Source: Treponema sp. (lineage in GTDB: Bacteria; Spirochaetota; Spirochaetia; Treponematales; Treponemataceae). From it: a stretch of 64,000 bases of DNA. Below, in pieces: positions 35,313-43,242 of the stretch; position 1 is the first letter of the stretch, and every line of letters starts with the position of its first letter. Where the stretch lies: contig JAGBGX010000010.1 of NCBI GenBank assembly GCA_017935745.1, positions 186,001-250,000 of the forward strand, read 5' to 3'. The notes under the pieces are model-generated. The model searched no databases. It had not been told where the DNA came from and saw only the letters and a program-made list of their open reading frames with translations. The position numbers and the translations under genes are program-made.

Positions 35313-36311
35313 ATGAATCATACACTTATTATTGCCGAGGCAGGAGTGAATCACAATGGAAATATTGAGTTTGCCCTGAAACTTTGCAAAGCCGCAAAAG
35401 AAGCCGGTGCAGATGTGGTAAAATTCCAGACTTGGAAAACAGAAAAATTGATAACAAGGACTGTTTCACAGGCAGACTATCAGACAGAGAATACAGGAAA
35501 GCAGGAAAGCCAGTTTGATATGCTCAAGCGGCTTGAACTTTCTTATGATGATTTTAGAAAAGTAAAAGCATATTGTGATGAAATCGGAATTCAGTTTGCT
35601 TCTACTGCTGATGAGGAAGAAAGCCTTGATTTTATTGTTAGTTTGGGAATTCCGTTTATAAAAATTCCTTCCGGAGAAATTACGAATATTCCGTTTCTTC
35701 GCAAGATAGGCGGCAAGAATCTTCCGATCATAATTAGTTCCGGAATGGCAACTCTTGCAGAAGTTGATGTTGCATTGCAGACTTTGAAAGAAGCCGGAGC
35801 AACGGATATAACTCTTTTACATTGTACTACAAACTATCCGTGTCCAATGGATGATGTGAATTTGAACGCGATGCAGACTTTAAAAGATGCATTTAAAATT
35901 TCTGTTGGATATTCAGATCATACTAAAGGAATAGAAGTTCCAATTGCAGCGGTTGCAATTGGAGCAACAGTCATAGAAAAACATTTTACGCTCGATAGAA
36001 AGATGGAGGGACCTGACCACCTTGCAAGTACAGAGCCAGATGAATTTAAGAAAATGGTGGAGTCAATCAGAAACATTGAAAAAGCAATGGGAAACGGCGA
36101 AAAAGTTCCGACAAAAAGCGAAAAAGATATTTCAAAAGTTGTATTAAAAAGAATTGTTGCATCGCGTGCAATAAGAGTAGGCGAAATTTTATCTGAAAAA
36201 AACATTACTGTAAAACGCAACGACAAAGGAGTTCCTGCAAAATATTGGGATGTAATTGCAGGAACCAGAGCAAAGAGAGAGTATGCGGCTGACGAGGCTG
36301 TGGAAATATAG
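35313..36311 (+). CDS. nonulosonic acid (legionaminic/N-acetylneuraminic) synthase, NeuB/LegI family
   Basis: 332 residues. Condenses phosphoenolpyruvate with the free amino hexose to form the nine-carbon acid. NeuB features: IIAEAGVNHNGNIEFAL, ADVVKFQTWKTEKL, FIKIPSGEITN, HCTTNYPCP, VGYSDHTKGIE, VIEKHFTLDRKMEGPDHLAS. A C-terminal SAF (antifreeze-like) domain begins around residue 275 (VLKRIVASRAIRVGE). The enzyme defines the locus as nonulosonate-producing. LegI versus NeuB versus PseI cannot be separated from sequence by eye, but the legB/legC/ptmE neighbours favour legionaminic type. Confidence 0.92.
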   Translation: MNHTLIIAEAGVNHNGNIEFALKLCKAAKEAGADVVKFQTWKTEKLITRTVSQADYQTENTGKQESQFDMLKRLELSYDDFRKVKAYCDEIGIQFASTADEEESLDFIVSLGIPFIKIPSGEITNIPFLRKIGGKNLPIIISSGMATLAEVDVALQTLKEAGATDITLLHCTTNYPCPMDDVNLNAMQTLKDAFKISVGYSDHTKGIEVPIAAVAIGATVIEKHFTLDRKMEGPDHLASTEPDEFKKMVESIRNIEKAMGNGEKVPTKSEKDISKVVLKRIVASRAIRVGEILSEKNITVKRNDKGVPAKYWDVIAGTRAKREYAADEAVEI

Positions 36312-36364
36312 TTTTTCTATATGAGGGGTGAGAACCCTGTTTTGAAAAACCAGTTTTCTTATTT

Positions 36365-37423
36365 ATGATTATGGAAAATAAAGATTATTTAATTTCTGAG
36401 AACGCTACGGTTTTGGACGCACTTGCCCAGATTGACAGTGTTTCAGAAAACAACAGTAAGATACTTTTCGTCGTTGATTCTTTTGGCAGGCTTGTGGGTG
36501 CAGTCAGCGACGGAGACTGTCGTCGCGGTCTTATAAAAAACAAACGTCTGGATGTTTCCGTTAAGGAAATTATGAAGTCAGGTTTTACTTATATGAAAAA
36601 ATCTGCTTTTGATGTTTCTATAGTTCAAAAAATTCGTTCGCTTGGGCTAAAATATGTTCCGGAATTGAATGAAGACGGCACATTGTACAAGATCCGTGAT
36701 TTTACCAATGGAAAGTCGTATATCCCTGTAGATGCAGTCCTTATGGCGGGAGGAAAAGGGGAGCGGCTCAGACCTCTTACACTTGACACGCCGAAACCTC
36801 TTCTCAAAGTTGCTGACAAACCGATCATCGACTACAACATAGACAATATGATGCGCTATGGTATTGAGCATATCAATGTTACGGTAAATTATCTTGGCGA
36901 GCAGATTGAAGAACACTTTAAAGAACCTGTAAACGGTATTCAGATAAAATGCGTTCGCGAAGGCAGATTCCTTGGAACAATAGGTTCGCTTGATATTATC
37001 AAAGAATGGCATAACGATACGATTCTTTTGATGAATTCCGATTTGTTTACGAATATCGATTTTGAGGCATTTTATCTGCATTTCTTAAAGCATGATGCAG
37101 ATATGAGTGTTGCGGCTGTTCCGTATAATGTAAATGTACCGTACGGCATTTTTGAAATTGAAAACACGCGTGAGATAAAAAGTATAAAGGAAAAGCCAAC
37201 CTATTACTATTATGCAAATGCAGGAATTTATCTTATTAAACGTGAATTGCTGAAGTTGATTCCGAAAGATACTTTCTACAATGCAACCGATTTTATGGCG
37301 GAATTGATTGGGATGAATAAGAAAGTCATCCGCTATCCGATTGCAGGATATTGGGTAGATATTGGAAAGCCGGAAGATTTTAAGAGCGTGCAGGAGTTTG
37401 CACGGAATATAAGGAAAGCGTAA
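36365..37423 (+). CDS. CBS-domain sugar-1-phosphate nucleotidyltransferase, PtmE type
   Basis: 352 residues. An N-terminal CBS pair (about residues 10-115, LFVVDSFGRLVGAVSDGDCRRGL) is joined to a nucleotidyltransferase with AVLMAGGKGERLRPLTLDTPKPLLKV (from about residue 125) and IGKPEDFKSV at the end. In Campylobacter the similar PtmE makes the GDP-glucosamine used in legionaminic acid synthesis (established for C. jejuni; here inferred). It follows the synthase gene after 53 bases. Confidence 0.82.
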   Translation: MIMENKDYLISENATVLDALAQIDSVSENNSKILFVVDSFGRLVGAVSDGDCRRGLIKNKRLDVSVKEIMKSGFTYMKKSAFDVSIVQKIRSLGLKYVPELNEDGTLYKIRDFTNGKSYIPVDAVLMAGGKGERLRPLTLDTPKPLLKVADKPIIDYNIDNMMRYGIEHINVTVNYLGEQIEEHFKEPVNGIQIKCVREGRFLGTIGSLDIIKEWHNDTILLMNSDLFTNIDFEAFYLHFLKHDADMSVAAVPYNVNVPYGIFEIENTREIKSIKEKPTYYYYANAGIYLIKRELLKLIPKDTFYNATDFMAELIGMNKKVIRYPIAGYWVDIGKPEDFKSVQEFARNIRKA

Positions 37424-37428
37424 ATGTT

Positions 37429-37881
37429 ATGGATGAAACTTTAAGACTTGCTAAAGAAATTTCAAAAGAACATGATAAAATTACAATTATCATTTTAATA
37501 ATTATTAGCATAATATATTTGATTATAAATTTGCTTATTCCAATCTTTTTAAGTTCTTTTAATCGAAGAAATGAGATCAAGAAGATTCGAAGTGAAAGAA
37601 AATTGGATAGTACAGAAAATGTTATAAAGCAATTGCGATTACTTTCATCTTCTTTAAGTATTATTGATACAAAAAATGTCGATGAGGGAAGATTAAAAAT
37701 AAATGAGCTTAGAGAATATGTGCATTCTAGTGAATTGCTTTTAACAAAAGAAATATTAGATGTAGCAAATGATTTGCTTGATTATTGCGAGATTGTATTG
37801 GTAACGCCAGAAGAAAGAGATTCGAGCAAGGAAAAAAATTTCTTTATAAAAATGAAAAAAGAGTATGAAAAAATTCTATGA
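37429..37881 (+). CDS. small membrane protein of the ATPase/STAS-like cassette
   Basis: 150 residues. One strong N-terminal membrane segment (about residues 19-43, IIILIIISIIYLIINLLIPIF) is preceded by a charged stretch. A cytoplasmic helical part rich in Lys/Glu/Ile follows. No known domain is recognised. It overlaps the ATPase gene by 4 bases and is much more AT-rich than ptmE and neuA on either side. It is the first gene of a three-gene cassette interrupting the sugar operon. Confidence 0.6.
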   Translation: MDETLRLAKEISKEHDKITIIILIIISIIYLIINLLIPIFLSSFNRRNEIKKIRSERKLDSTENVIKQLRLLSSSLSIIDTKNVDEGRLKINELREYVHSSELLLTKEILDVANDLLDYCEIVLVTPEERDSSKEKNFFIKMKKEYEKIL

Positions 37882-38831
37882 AAATAGAAGTGCCTAAATT
37901 TTTTACATTAAAACATATAGAAGAATTTTTATCAGACATCTCTATATATTTGGAAAAGGTAATAAAGGAAGAACCTGATTTTACATTAGATGTTTCTAAA
38001 ATAAAAAAGATTTGTTTGCTTGGACAATTGTTGTTGTATAAATTTATTAGTTATACTGTTGAAAATCGATGTTTTGATAAACCTAAAATATTAGGTATAA
38101 ATAATGAAATACTAAAAGAGCAGCTAGGACGAAGTTGTTTTTGGGAATTAATAGATACCTATGTAAAGAAACCGAATAATAAAAGGGCAATTGTGAAGTC
38201 GTATAACAATTTAAAAATAGTAAATGAAGATGATTTTTTAATTGCTCCACAGAAATTGTTGAGAGATGATAGTTCTGATTCAATAGAGTTGGAGAATACT
38301 TATTTAGATAAGGTTCTTGATTTTTACAATAATACTTCAAAAGCCCATACAATTTGTTTTTGTATTGCAGAGTTGTTTTCAAATTTTTGGTCTCATGCAA
38401 CAAAAGATAGTGGAACCGTTATGGTAGCAAGAGGAGATAAAACAAACATTGAAATTTGTTTTGCTGATACAGGGGAGGGCATTATAAATAGTTTTAGGTG
38501 TTCTGATGAAAAATATAAAAACGAAACTAAGCAGACGTTAATGAAATTAGCTTTGGCAAAAAATATAACTTCTAAGCCGAATACAAATCATTTAGGTCTT
38601 GGTTTATATATGATAAATTGTGTTGTTTCTCAAAGTTCAAAAAATATATTTAGAATATATAGTGATACCGAAGAATATATATATGATGATAAAAACAGAG
38701 GTGTTTACAAATCAATTAGCTATTGGAAAGGTACTATAACTTATCTAAAGCTTAATCTGGAAAACTTATTGACTCTTGATAAAATTAGAGAATTAAGAAC
38801 ACCTGCTTATAATAAAATTCAATGGAGTTGA
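37878..38831 (+). CDS. HATPase-fold protein (anti-sigma/kinase-like)
   Basis: 317 residues. The GHKL ATPase core lies in the C-terminal half. The N-box is FCIAELFSNFWSHA, where the Asn of the motif is within LFSNFW. The G1 box is CFADTGEGI and the G2 box is NHLGLGLYM. There is no histidine-kinase dimerisation domain. The N-terminal half is unassigned. This shape is seen in anti-sigma-like ATPases and in ATPases encoded beside STAS-like DUF4325 proteins. It is followed by exactly such a gene. Confidence 0.75.
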   Translation: MKIEVPKFFTLKHIEEFLSDISIYLEKVIKEEPDFTLDVSKIKKICLLGQLLLYKFISYTVENRCFDKPKILGINNEILKEQLGRSCFWELIDTYVKKPNNKRAIVKSYNNLKIVNEDDFLIAPQKLLRDDSSDSIELENTYLDKVLDFYNNTSKAHTICFCIAELFSNFWSHATKDSGTVMVARGDKTNIEICFADTGEGIINSFRCSDEKYKNETKQTLMKLALAKNITSKPNTNHLGLGLYMINCVVSQSSKNIFRIYSDTEEYIYDDKNRGVYKSISYWKGTITYLKLNLENLLTLDKIRELRTPAYNKIQWS

Positions 38832-38837
38832 TTATTT

Positions 38838-39110
38838 ATGAAATATGATATAGCAAAATTTGGCAGTAATATTATTCCTGGTGGTGCAACAGATAAAATT
38901 GCTAACGAAATACTAGATTTATTAAGTTCTAATGATTCGTTAAGTTTAAATTTTGAGAGAATTAATTTGATGACGACTAGAGCTGCAAAAGAAATCTTAA
39001 AACCTATAGTAGATAGATATGGAATAGAACAAATTTTTAAGAAAATTCATTTTTGCAATGTTGCTGATGATTTGAAAATTGTTATAAGTACTGCGATTGA
39101 TAGTTTATAG
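38838..39110 (+). CDS. STAS-like (DUF4325) protein
   Basis: 90 residues, six bases after the ATPase gene. It has the short STAS-like pattern: an early glycine turn (FGSNIIPGGATDKIANEIL), a central LSLNFERINLMTTRAAKEIL strand-helix and a VADDLKIVISTAI end, which fits DUF4325. STAS-like proteins often bind GHKL ATPases in partner-switching circuits. The closeness of the two genes supports such a pair. The output of the switch is unknown. Confidence 0.7.
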   Translation: MKYDIAKFGSNIIPGGATDKIANEILDLLSSNDSLSLNFERINLMTTRAAKEILKPIVDRYGIEQIFKKIHFCNVADDLKIVISTAIDSL

Positions 39111-39132
39111 AAAAAGGTTGTAAAAGCGTAAT

Positions 39133-39846
39133 ATGAAAACTCTTTATCTAATTCCTGCCCGTGGTGGCAGTAAAGGAATTCCTCATAAAAATATCAAACT
39201 TTTGAATGGAAAACCATTGATTCAGTATTCTATAGAAATTGCCCGAAAACTAGCTTCTGATAAAGATATTTGTGTTTCAACTGATGACGAAGAGATAAAA
39301 TCAGTTGCAGAAAGATGTGGTTTAAAAGTACCGTTTTTGAGGCCGGATTATCTTGCAGGCGATACGGCAACAACCAGTGATGTGATTGTTCATGCTCTTG
39401 ATTATTATGCACAGCAGGGAATCAATTATGATGCAGTTGTGCTTTTACAGCCAACTTCTCCGCTTCGTACAGTTCAGAATGTAAAAGATTGTCTTGCCTT
39501 GTATACGCCTGATTTGGATATGGTTACGACCGTAAGGGAGTCAAGTGTGAGTGCGGTTTTATGCAGGGAAAATGAATTAGGATTTTTGGAACAAGTAATC
39601 GGGAAATCAAATGTCCGTCGTCAGGATGCAGAAAAGTTGTATGAGTATAACGGTGCAGTCTATGTAATCAACGCCATCGCTGTAAAAGAAAAAGGTCTTG
39701 GCGAATTTACGAAAATCAAAAAATGCGTGATGCCGGAAATCATTTCGGTTGATATAGATACGATGATGGATTGGTATCTGATAGAGGTTATTATGCAGAA
39801 TACTATACAAACGAGCAGAGAGAGAGAGAGAGTGAGAGAGAGTTAA
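39133..39846 (+). CDS. CMP-nonulosonate cytidylyltransferase (NeuA/LegF type)
   Basis: 237 residues. Activates the nonulosonic acid with CTP. The N-terminal signature LIPARGGSKGIPHKNIKLLNGKPL and the LLQPTSPLRT motif are intact, and a DIDTMMDWYLIE end is typical. The last residues (RERERVRES) are encoded by an AG dinucleotide tract and are not a normal part of the family, so the tail is variable in principle. Translation is in frame at present. A second cytidylyltransferase-like gene lies 2 kb downstream. Confidence 0.9.
   Translation: MKTLYLIPARGGSKGIPHKNIKLLNGKPLIQYSIEIARKLASDKDICVSTDDEEIKSVAERCGLKVPFLRPDYLAGDTATTSDVIVHALDYYAQQGINYDAVVLLQPTSPLRTVQNVKDCLALYTPDLDMVTTVRESSVSAVLCRENELGFLEQVIGKSNVRRQDAEKLYEYNGAVYVINAIAVKEKGLGEFTKIKKCVMPEIISVDIDTMMDWYLIEVIMQNTIQTSRERERVRES
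39817..39842 (+). repeat. AG dinucleotide repeat at the 3' end of the cytidylyltransferase gene
   Basis: Eight AG units (39817-39832), a T, then four GA units to 39842, encoding the charged tail before the stop at 39844. Copy-number change would alter only the last residues or the stop position. Confidence 0.7.
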
Positions 39847-39904
39847 CTAAACTATTTGTTTTCTTTGCTTTTGCCTTCGCTTTTAAACGGCTGGAGGCGT
39901 GCAA

Positions 39905-40891
39905 ATGAAAATTTTGGTCGTTGGCTACGGCTCAATGGGCAGAAGGAGAATCCGTCTTTATGGACAGCTTGATAAAGACGCTCGGTTTATCTGTGTAGAT
40001 TCAAATCCAGAACGCATTAAACAAATTAAGGAAGATGGTCATACTGCGTATGCAGATTTGAACGAAGCTGTAAAAGAAAAGCCCGATTATGCTTTTGTAA
40101 GTACATCGCCGCTCAGTCATGCGGCAATTATTCCGATTCTCTTGCAAAACAAAATTAATACTTTTACAGAAATAAATCTTTCTTCAAAAAATTATGACGA
40201 AATGATTCGCCTTGCAAAGGAAAATGATGTAAAATTATTTCTTTCTAGTACTTTGCTATATGAACCCCAAATTAAAAAAATCAAAGAACTTGTTAAGAAA
40301 GAGAAACAACCGCTGACATATATTTACCATATTGGTCAGTATCTTCCAGACTGGCATCCTTGGGAAAGTTACAAGGATTTTTTTATTGGTAAGAAAGAAA
40401 GTAACGGTTGTAGAGAGATTTATGCAATACAATTGCCGTGGATAATTGATGTTTTTGGTGAAGTTGAGAATATAACTAAAGTATCCCATAAATCAACAAA
40501 TCTAGAAATTGATTTTGATGATAGTTATATTACGACTTTTGAACACAAAAATGGATCTAAAGGTGTTTTTGTTGTTGATGTGGTAAGCCGTGTAGCAACA
40601 ACTTATCTTGAAATCATCGGAGAAAATATTCATGTTACTTGGGATGGCTCTAATGAAGGGTTAAAATATTTCAATATTTCTGAAAAGAAACTTGAATCTT
40701 TTAAAGCATATGAAAATATTGAGCACAATTCCAATTATGCAGCAAATATAAATGAAAATCCATACCTTGATGAAATAAAGGAATTTGTGGGTTACGTAAA
40801 GAATGAGACGGAACCAAAGTGGTCTATAGAAAAAGATTATTATGTTTTGAGATTAATAGATGAAATTGAATCTAGTGGAGCTGGAAAATGA
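39905..40891 (+). CDS. Gfo/Idh/MocA-family oxidoreductase (first)
   Basis: 328 residues from ATG 39905, with TGGAGG seven bases upstream. A GTG at 39899 is in frame but too close to the ribosome site. N-terminal NAD(P) Rossmann motif ILVVGYGSMGRRRIRL, then a YADLNEAVKEKPDYAFVSTSPLSHA loop and the C-terminal alpha/beta domain. Family members oxidise or reduce sugar hydroxyls. Pairs of these occur in nonulosonate loci. The substrate is not inferable. Confidence 0.78.
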   Translation: MKILVVGYGSMGRRRIRLYGQLDKDARFICVDSNPERIKQIKEDGHTAYADLNEAVKEKPDYAFVSTSPLSHAAIIPILLQNKINTFTEINLSSKNYDEMIRLAKENDVKLFLSSTLLYEPQIKKIKELVKKEKQPLTYIYHIGQYLPDWHPWESYKDFFIGKKESNGCREIYAIQLPWIIDVFGEVENITKVSHKSTNLEIDFDDSYITTFEHKNGSKGVFVVDVVSRVATTYLEIIGENIHVTWDGSNEGLKYFNISEKKLESFKAYENIEHNSNYAANINENPYLDEIKEFVGYVKNETEPKWSIEKDYYVLRLIDEIESSGAGK

Positions 40892-41811
40892 GATTTCTTT
40901 TTGTCGGTTTAGGTTCGATTTCTACAAAACATATAAAAGACGTAGTGGCAATTGCTAATGAGCAAAAAATAGAATGTAATATAACCATCCTTAGAAGAGA
41001 AATTTCTGAATTACCAAAAGAGTTGTTTTCGTTAAAAATAAGGCAAATTGCAGAACTGGGAGATGAATGTTACGATGTAGCTTTTATAACTAATCCAACG
41101 AATTTGCATTATGAAATTTTAGATAAACTAAAAGGAAAATCAAATTTCTTCTTCATTGAAAAGCCAATTTTTGAGAGTTGTAAATATGATTATCGCCAAC
41201 TTGGAATTACAGGAAAAAATGCATATATTGCAGCTCCAATGCGACATACAGGAACATACAAAGAATTAAAAAATATTATTGAAGAAAATAAAGTTTTTTC
41301 TGCAAGAATCATTTGTTCAAGTTATCTTCCTGAATGGAGACCAAATATCGATTACAGAAAAAATTATTCTGCAATTAAGGCACTTGGTGGTGGCGTAACT
41401 CTGGATTTAATCCACGAAATTGATTACATGGTAGGTTTGTTTGGCTTGCCGGAAAAGGTTTTTAATGTTCACGGAAAATACAGTAGTCTTGAAATTGACA
41501 GCGATGATTTGAGCGTATATATTGCCAAGTATAAAGATAAATTGTGTGAAGTTCATCTTGATTATTTTGGAAGAGAGTATCAAAGAAAATGTGAACTGTA
41601 TACTGCAAACGGAACTTATATTGCTGATTTTAAGGATAATACGATTAGTTTTCCAGATGGCAGTATAAAAGATTGTAATATAAATAATAAAACAGATTTA
41701 TTTATGGAGATGGAATATATCTTTGATTTTATTGCCGGAAAAATCAAAGATAACATAAATACTCCTGAACATGGATTTGAAGTTTTAAAAATTTCATTAG
41801 GAGAAATATAA
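40888..41811 (+). CDS. Gfo/Idh/MocA-family oxidoreductase (second)
   Basis: 307 residues. The start overlaps the preceding stop by 4 bases. Rossmann motif FLFVGLGSISTKHIKDV. The catalytic-domain segment FIEKPIFES holds the usual EKP motif, followed by HTGTYKELKNII and GGGVTLDLIHEIDYMVGLFG, which carry the conserved D-x-x-H-E-I pattern. It is a partner or relay for the first oxidoreductase on the same modified sugar. No cofactor preference can be told. Confidence 0.78.
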   Translation: MRFLFVGLGSISTKHIKDVVAIANEQKIECNITILRREISELPKELFSLKIRQIAELGDECYDVAFITNPTNLHYEILDKLKGKSNFFFIEKPIFESCKYDYRQLGITGKNAYIAAPMRHTGTYKELKNIIEENKVFSARIICSSYLPEWRPNIDYRKNYSAIKALGGGVTLDLIHEIDYMVGLFGLPEKVFNVHGKYSSLEIDSDDLSVYIAKYKDKLCEVHLDYFGREYQRKCELYTANGTYIADFKDNTISFPDGSIKDCNINNKTDLFMEMEYIFDFIAGKIKDNINTPEHGFEVLKISLGEI

Positions 41812-42579
41812 ATGAAGAATGTACTTATAACAATCTGTGGAAGAGCAGGAAGCAAAGGTTTTAAGAATAAAAATCTGAAGACTTTTTTGGGAAGTCCTCT
41901 TGTATATTATACAACCGCAATTGCAGAAGATTTTGCAAAGCATATGGCAGGTGAATGTAATACAACAATCTGCTTAAATACAGACAGCAAAGATTTGCAG
42001 AAGATTGTTTCGGATAAATATAAGAATATAAAACTTATTACACGTTCGGAAGAATTAGGTGGTGATAAAGTTCCAAAGTGTGCTGTCTGGCATAATACTC
42101 TTGATCTTGTGGAGAAAGAACTAAAATTACAGTTTGACTATGTAATAGATTTGGATATTACAAGTCCACTTCGTCAAATAGATGATGTTATAAATGCTTA
42201 TAAGTATAAATTAGATAATTCACAATATCAGATGATTTACAGTGTATGCGAAAGCCGCAGAAATCCATATTTTAACATGGTAAAAGTTGAAAGCGGTTTT
42301 TCAACACAGTTTGCACCGTCAAATTTTACCACAAGACAAGAAGCACCTGCGGTTTATGATATGAATGCTTCTATCTATGTGATGGATGCCTCTGCATTGC
42401 GAAATGATAAAAATGATAGAATTTTTGAGAACAGTAAGTGTGGCATTTATGAAATGTATGATACCGCAGTACTCGATATAGATAGTGAACAGGACTTTGA
42501 GATGATGGAAATCATTGCGAAATATTTGTTTGAAAAGAAAGATACTTTCAAAAAAGTTCAACAGCTTGCAGAGGCATAA
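41812..42579 (+). CDS. second CMP-sugar cytidylyltransferase-like protein
   Basis: 255 residues, starting right after the preceding stop. CMP-NeuAc synthetase fold: ITICGRAGSKGFKNKNLKTFLGSPL, with Cys-Gly replacing the usual Pro-Ala in the P-loop-like turn, VIDLDITSPLRQIDDV, and LDIDSEQDFEMMEIIAKY at the end. Two CTP-transferases in one locus could activate two different nonulosonic acids, or one could have a modified role. Assignment to the family is firm; specificity is open. Confidence 0.82.
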   Translation: MKNVLITICGRAGSKGFKNKNLKTFLGSPLVYYTTAIAEDFAKHMAGECNTTICLNTDSKDLQKIVSDKYKNIKLITRSEELGGDKVPKCAVWHNTLDLVEKELKLQFDYVIDLDITSPLRQIDDVINAYKYKLDNSQYQMIYSVCESRRNPYFNMVKVESGFSTQFAPSNFTTRQEAPAVYDMNASIYVMDASALRNDKNDRIFENSKCGIYEMYDTAVLDIDSEQDFEMMEIIAKYLFEKKDTFKKVQQLAEA

Positions 42580-42580
42580 A

Positions 42581-43219
42581 ATGAAAGCCGAAGAGATTTT
42601 GCCTATTTTGATTCATCAGCTTAAAAATAACTTCATGCTTTCTGAAAAAGAAACGGAATTATTGATGGCTATACGGGAGAATGTGTATAGGGGGGGGTAC
42701 AACAAGACAATAGAATGTTTCCGCAAAGCTAACTACAAATATTTTAGCGAAGAAAATGGCTTGAATCCGTACAACAGCGTTATGTATTGCAATTATCTGT
42801 ATCAGACTAGCCACATTTTGTATAAAGAAGGATATACAGAAATCGCAGATAAAGTCTATTATCTTAACAAAATGCTCAACGGTGTTGATTTATTCTATGC
42901 GATTGACCTTCCTGAACACTGGAGTTGCGAGCATCCGCTTGGCTCCGTAATGGGACGCGCGCAATACGGCGACTACTTTTTCTTTTATCAAGGCTGTACG
43001 GTCGGAGGTAATCACATGAATTATCCTGTAATCGGGAATGATGTGACGATGTACTCCAATTCAAAGATTTTGGGAAAGTCGCATATCGGAAATAATGTGA
43101 TAATAGGTGCGAACGCCTATGTAAAAGACACTGATATTCCAAATGATACAATTGTATTTGGGGAGTTCCCGAATTTAATATTTAAGCAAAATAAGAATAT
43201 AGATAAAATTTGGAAATAA
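42581..43219 (+). CDS. serine-acetyltransferase-like hexapeptide transferase, phase-variable and ON
   Basis: 212 residues from ATG 42581, one base after the previous stop. A longer frame to 42515 lies in the upstream gene. The helical N-terminal region holds the eight-G tract as VYRGGYN. The C-terminal left-handed beta-helix has LGSVMGRAQYGDYFFFYQGCTVGGNHMNYPVIGNDVTMY, and NNVIIGANAYVKDTDIP follows. Seven or nine G would each hit a stop within a few codons, so eight G is the ON state. The enzyme probably acetylates the surface sugar; which position is unknown. Confidence 0.78.
   Translation: MKAEEILPILIHQLKNNFMLSEKETELLMAIRENVYRGGYNKTIECFRKANYKYFSEENGLNPYNSVMYCNYLYQTSHILYKEGYTEIADKVYYLNKMLNGVDLFYAIDLPEHWSCEHPLGSVMGRAQYGDYFFFYQGCTVGGNHMNYPVIGNDVTMYSNSKILGKSHIGNNVIIGANAYVKDTDIPNDTIVFGEFPNLIFKQNKNIDKIWK
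42690..42697 (+). repeat. poly-G tract (8 G), ON state
   Basis: Eight G inside the acetyltransferase gene. Both neighbouring lengths give early stops. Confidence 0.85.
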
Positions 43220-43242
43220 AGATAAGAGTTTTATTGTGACAC

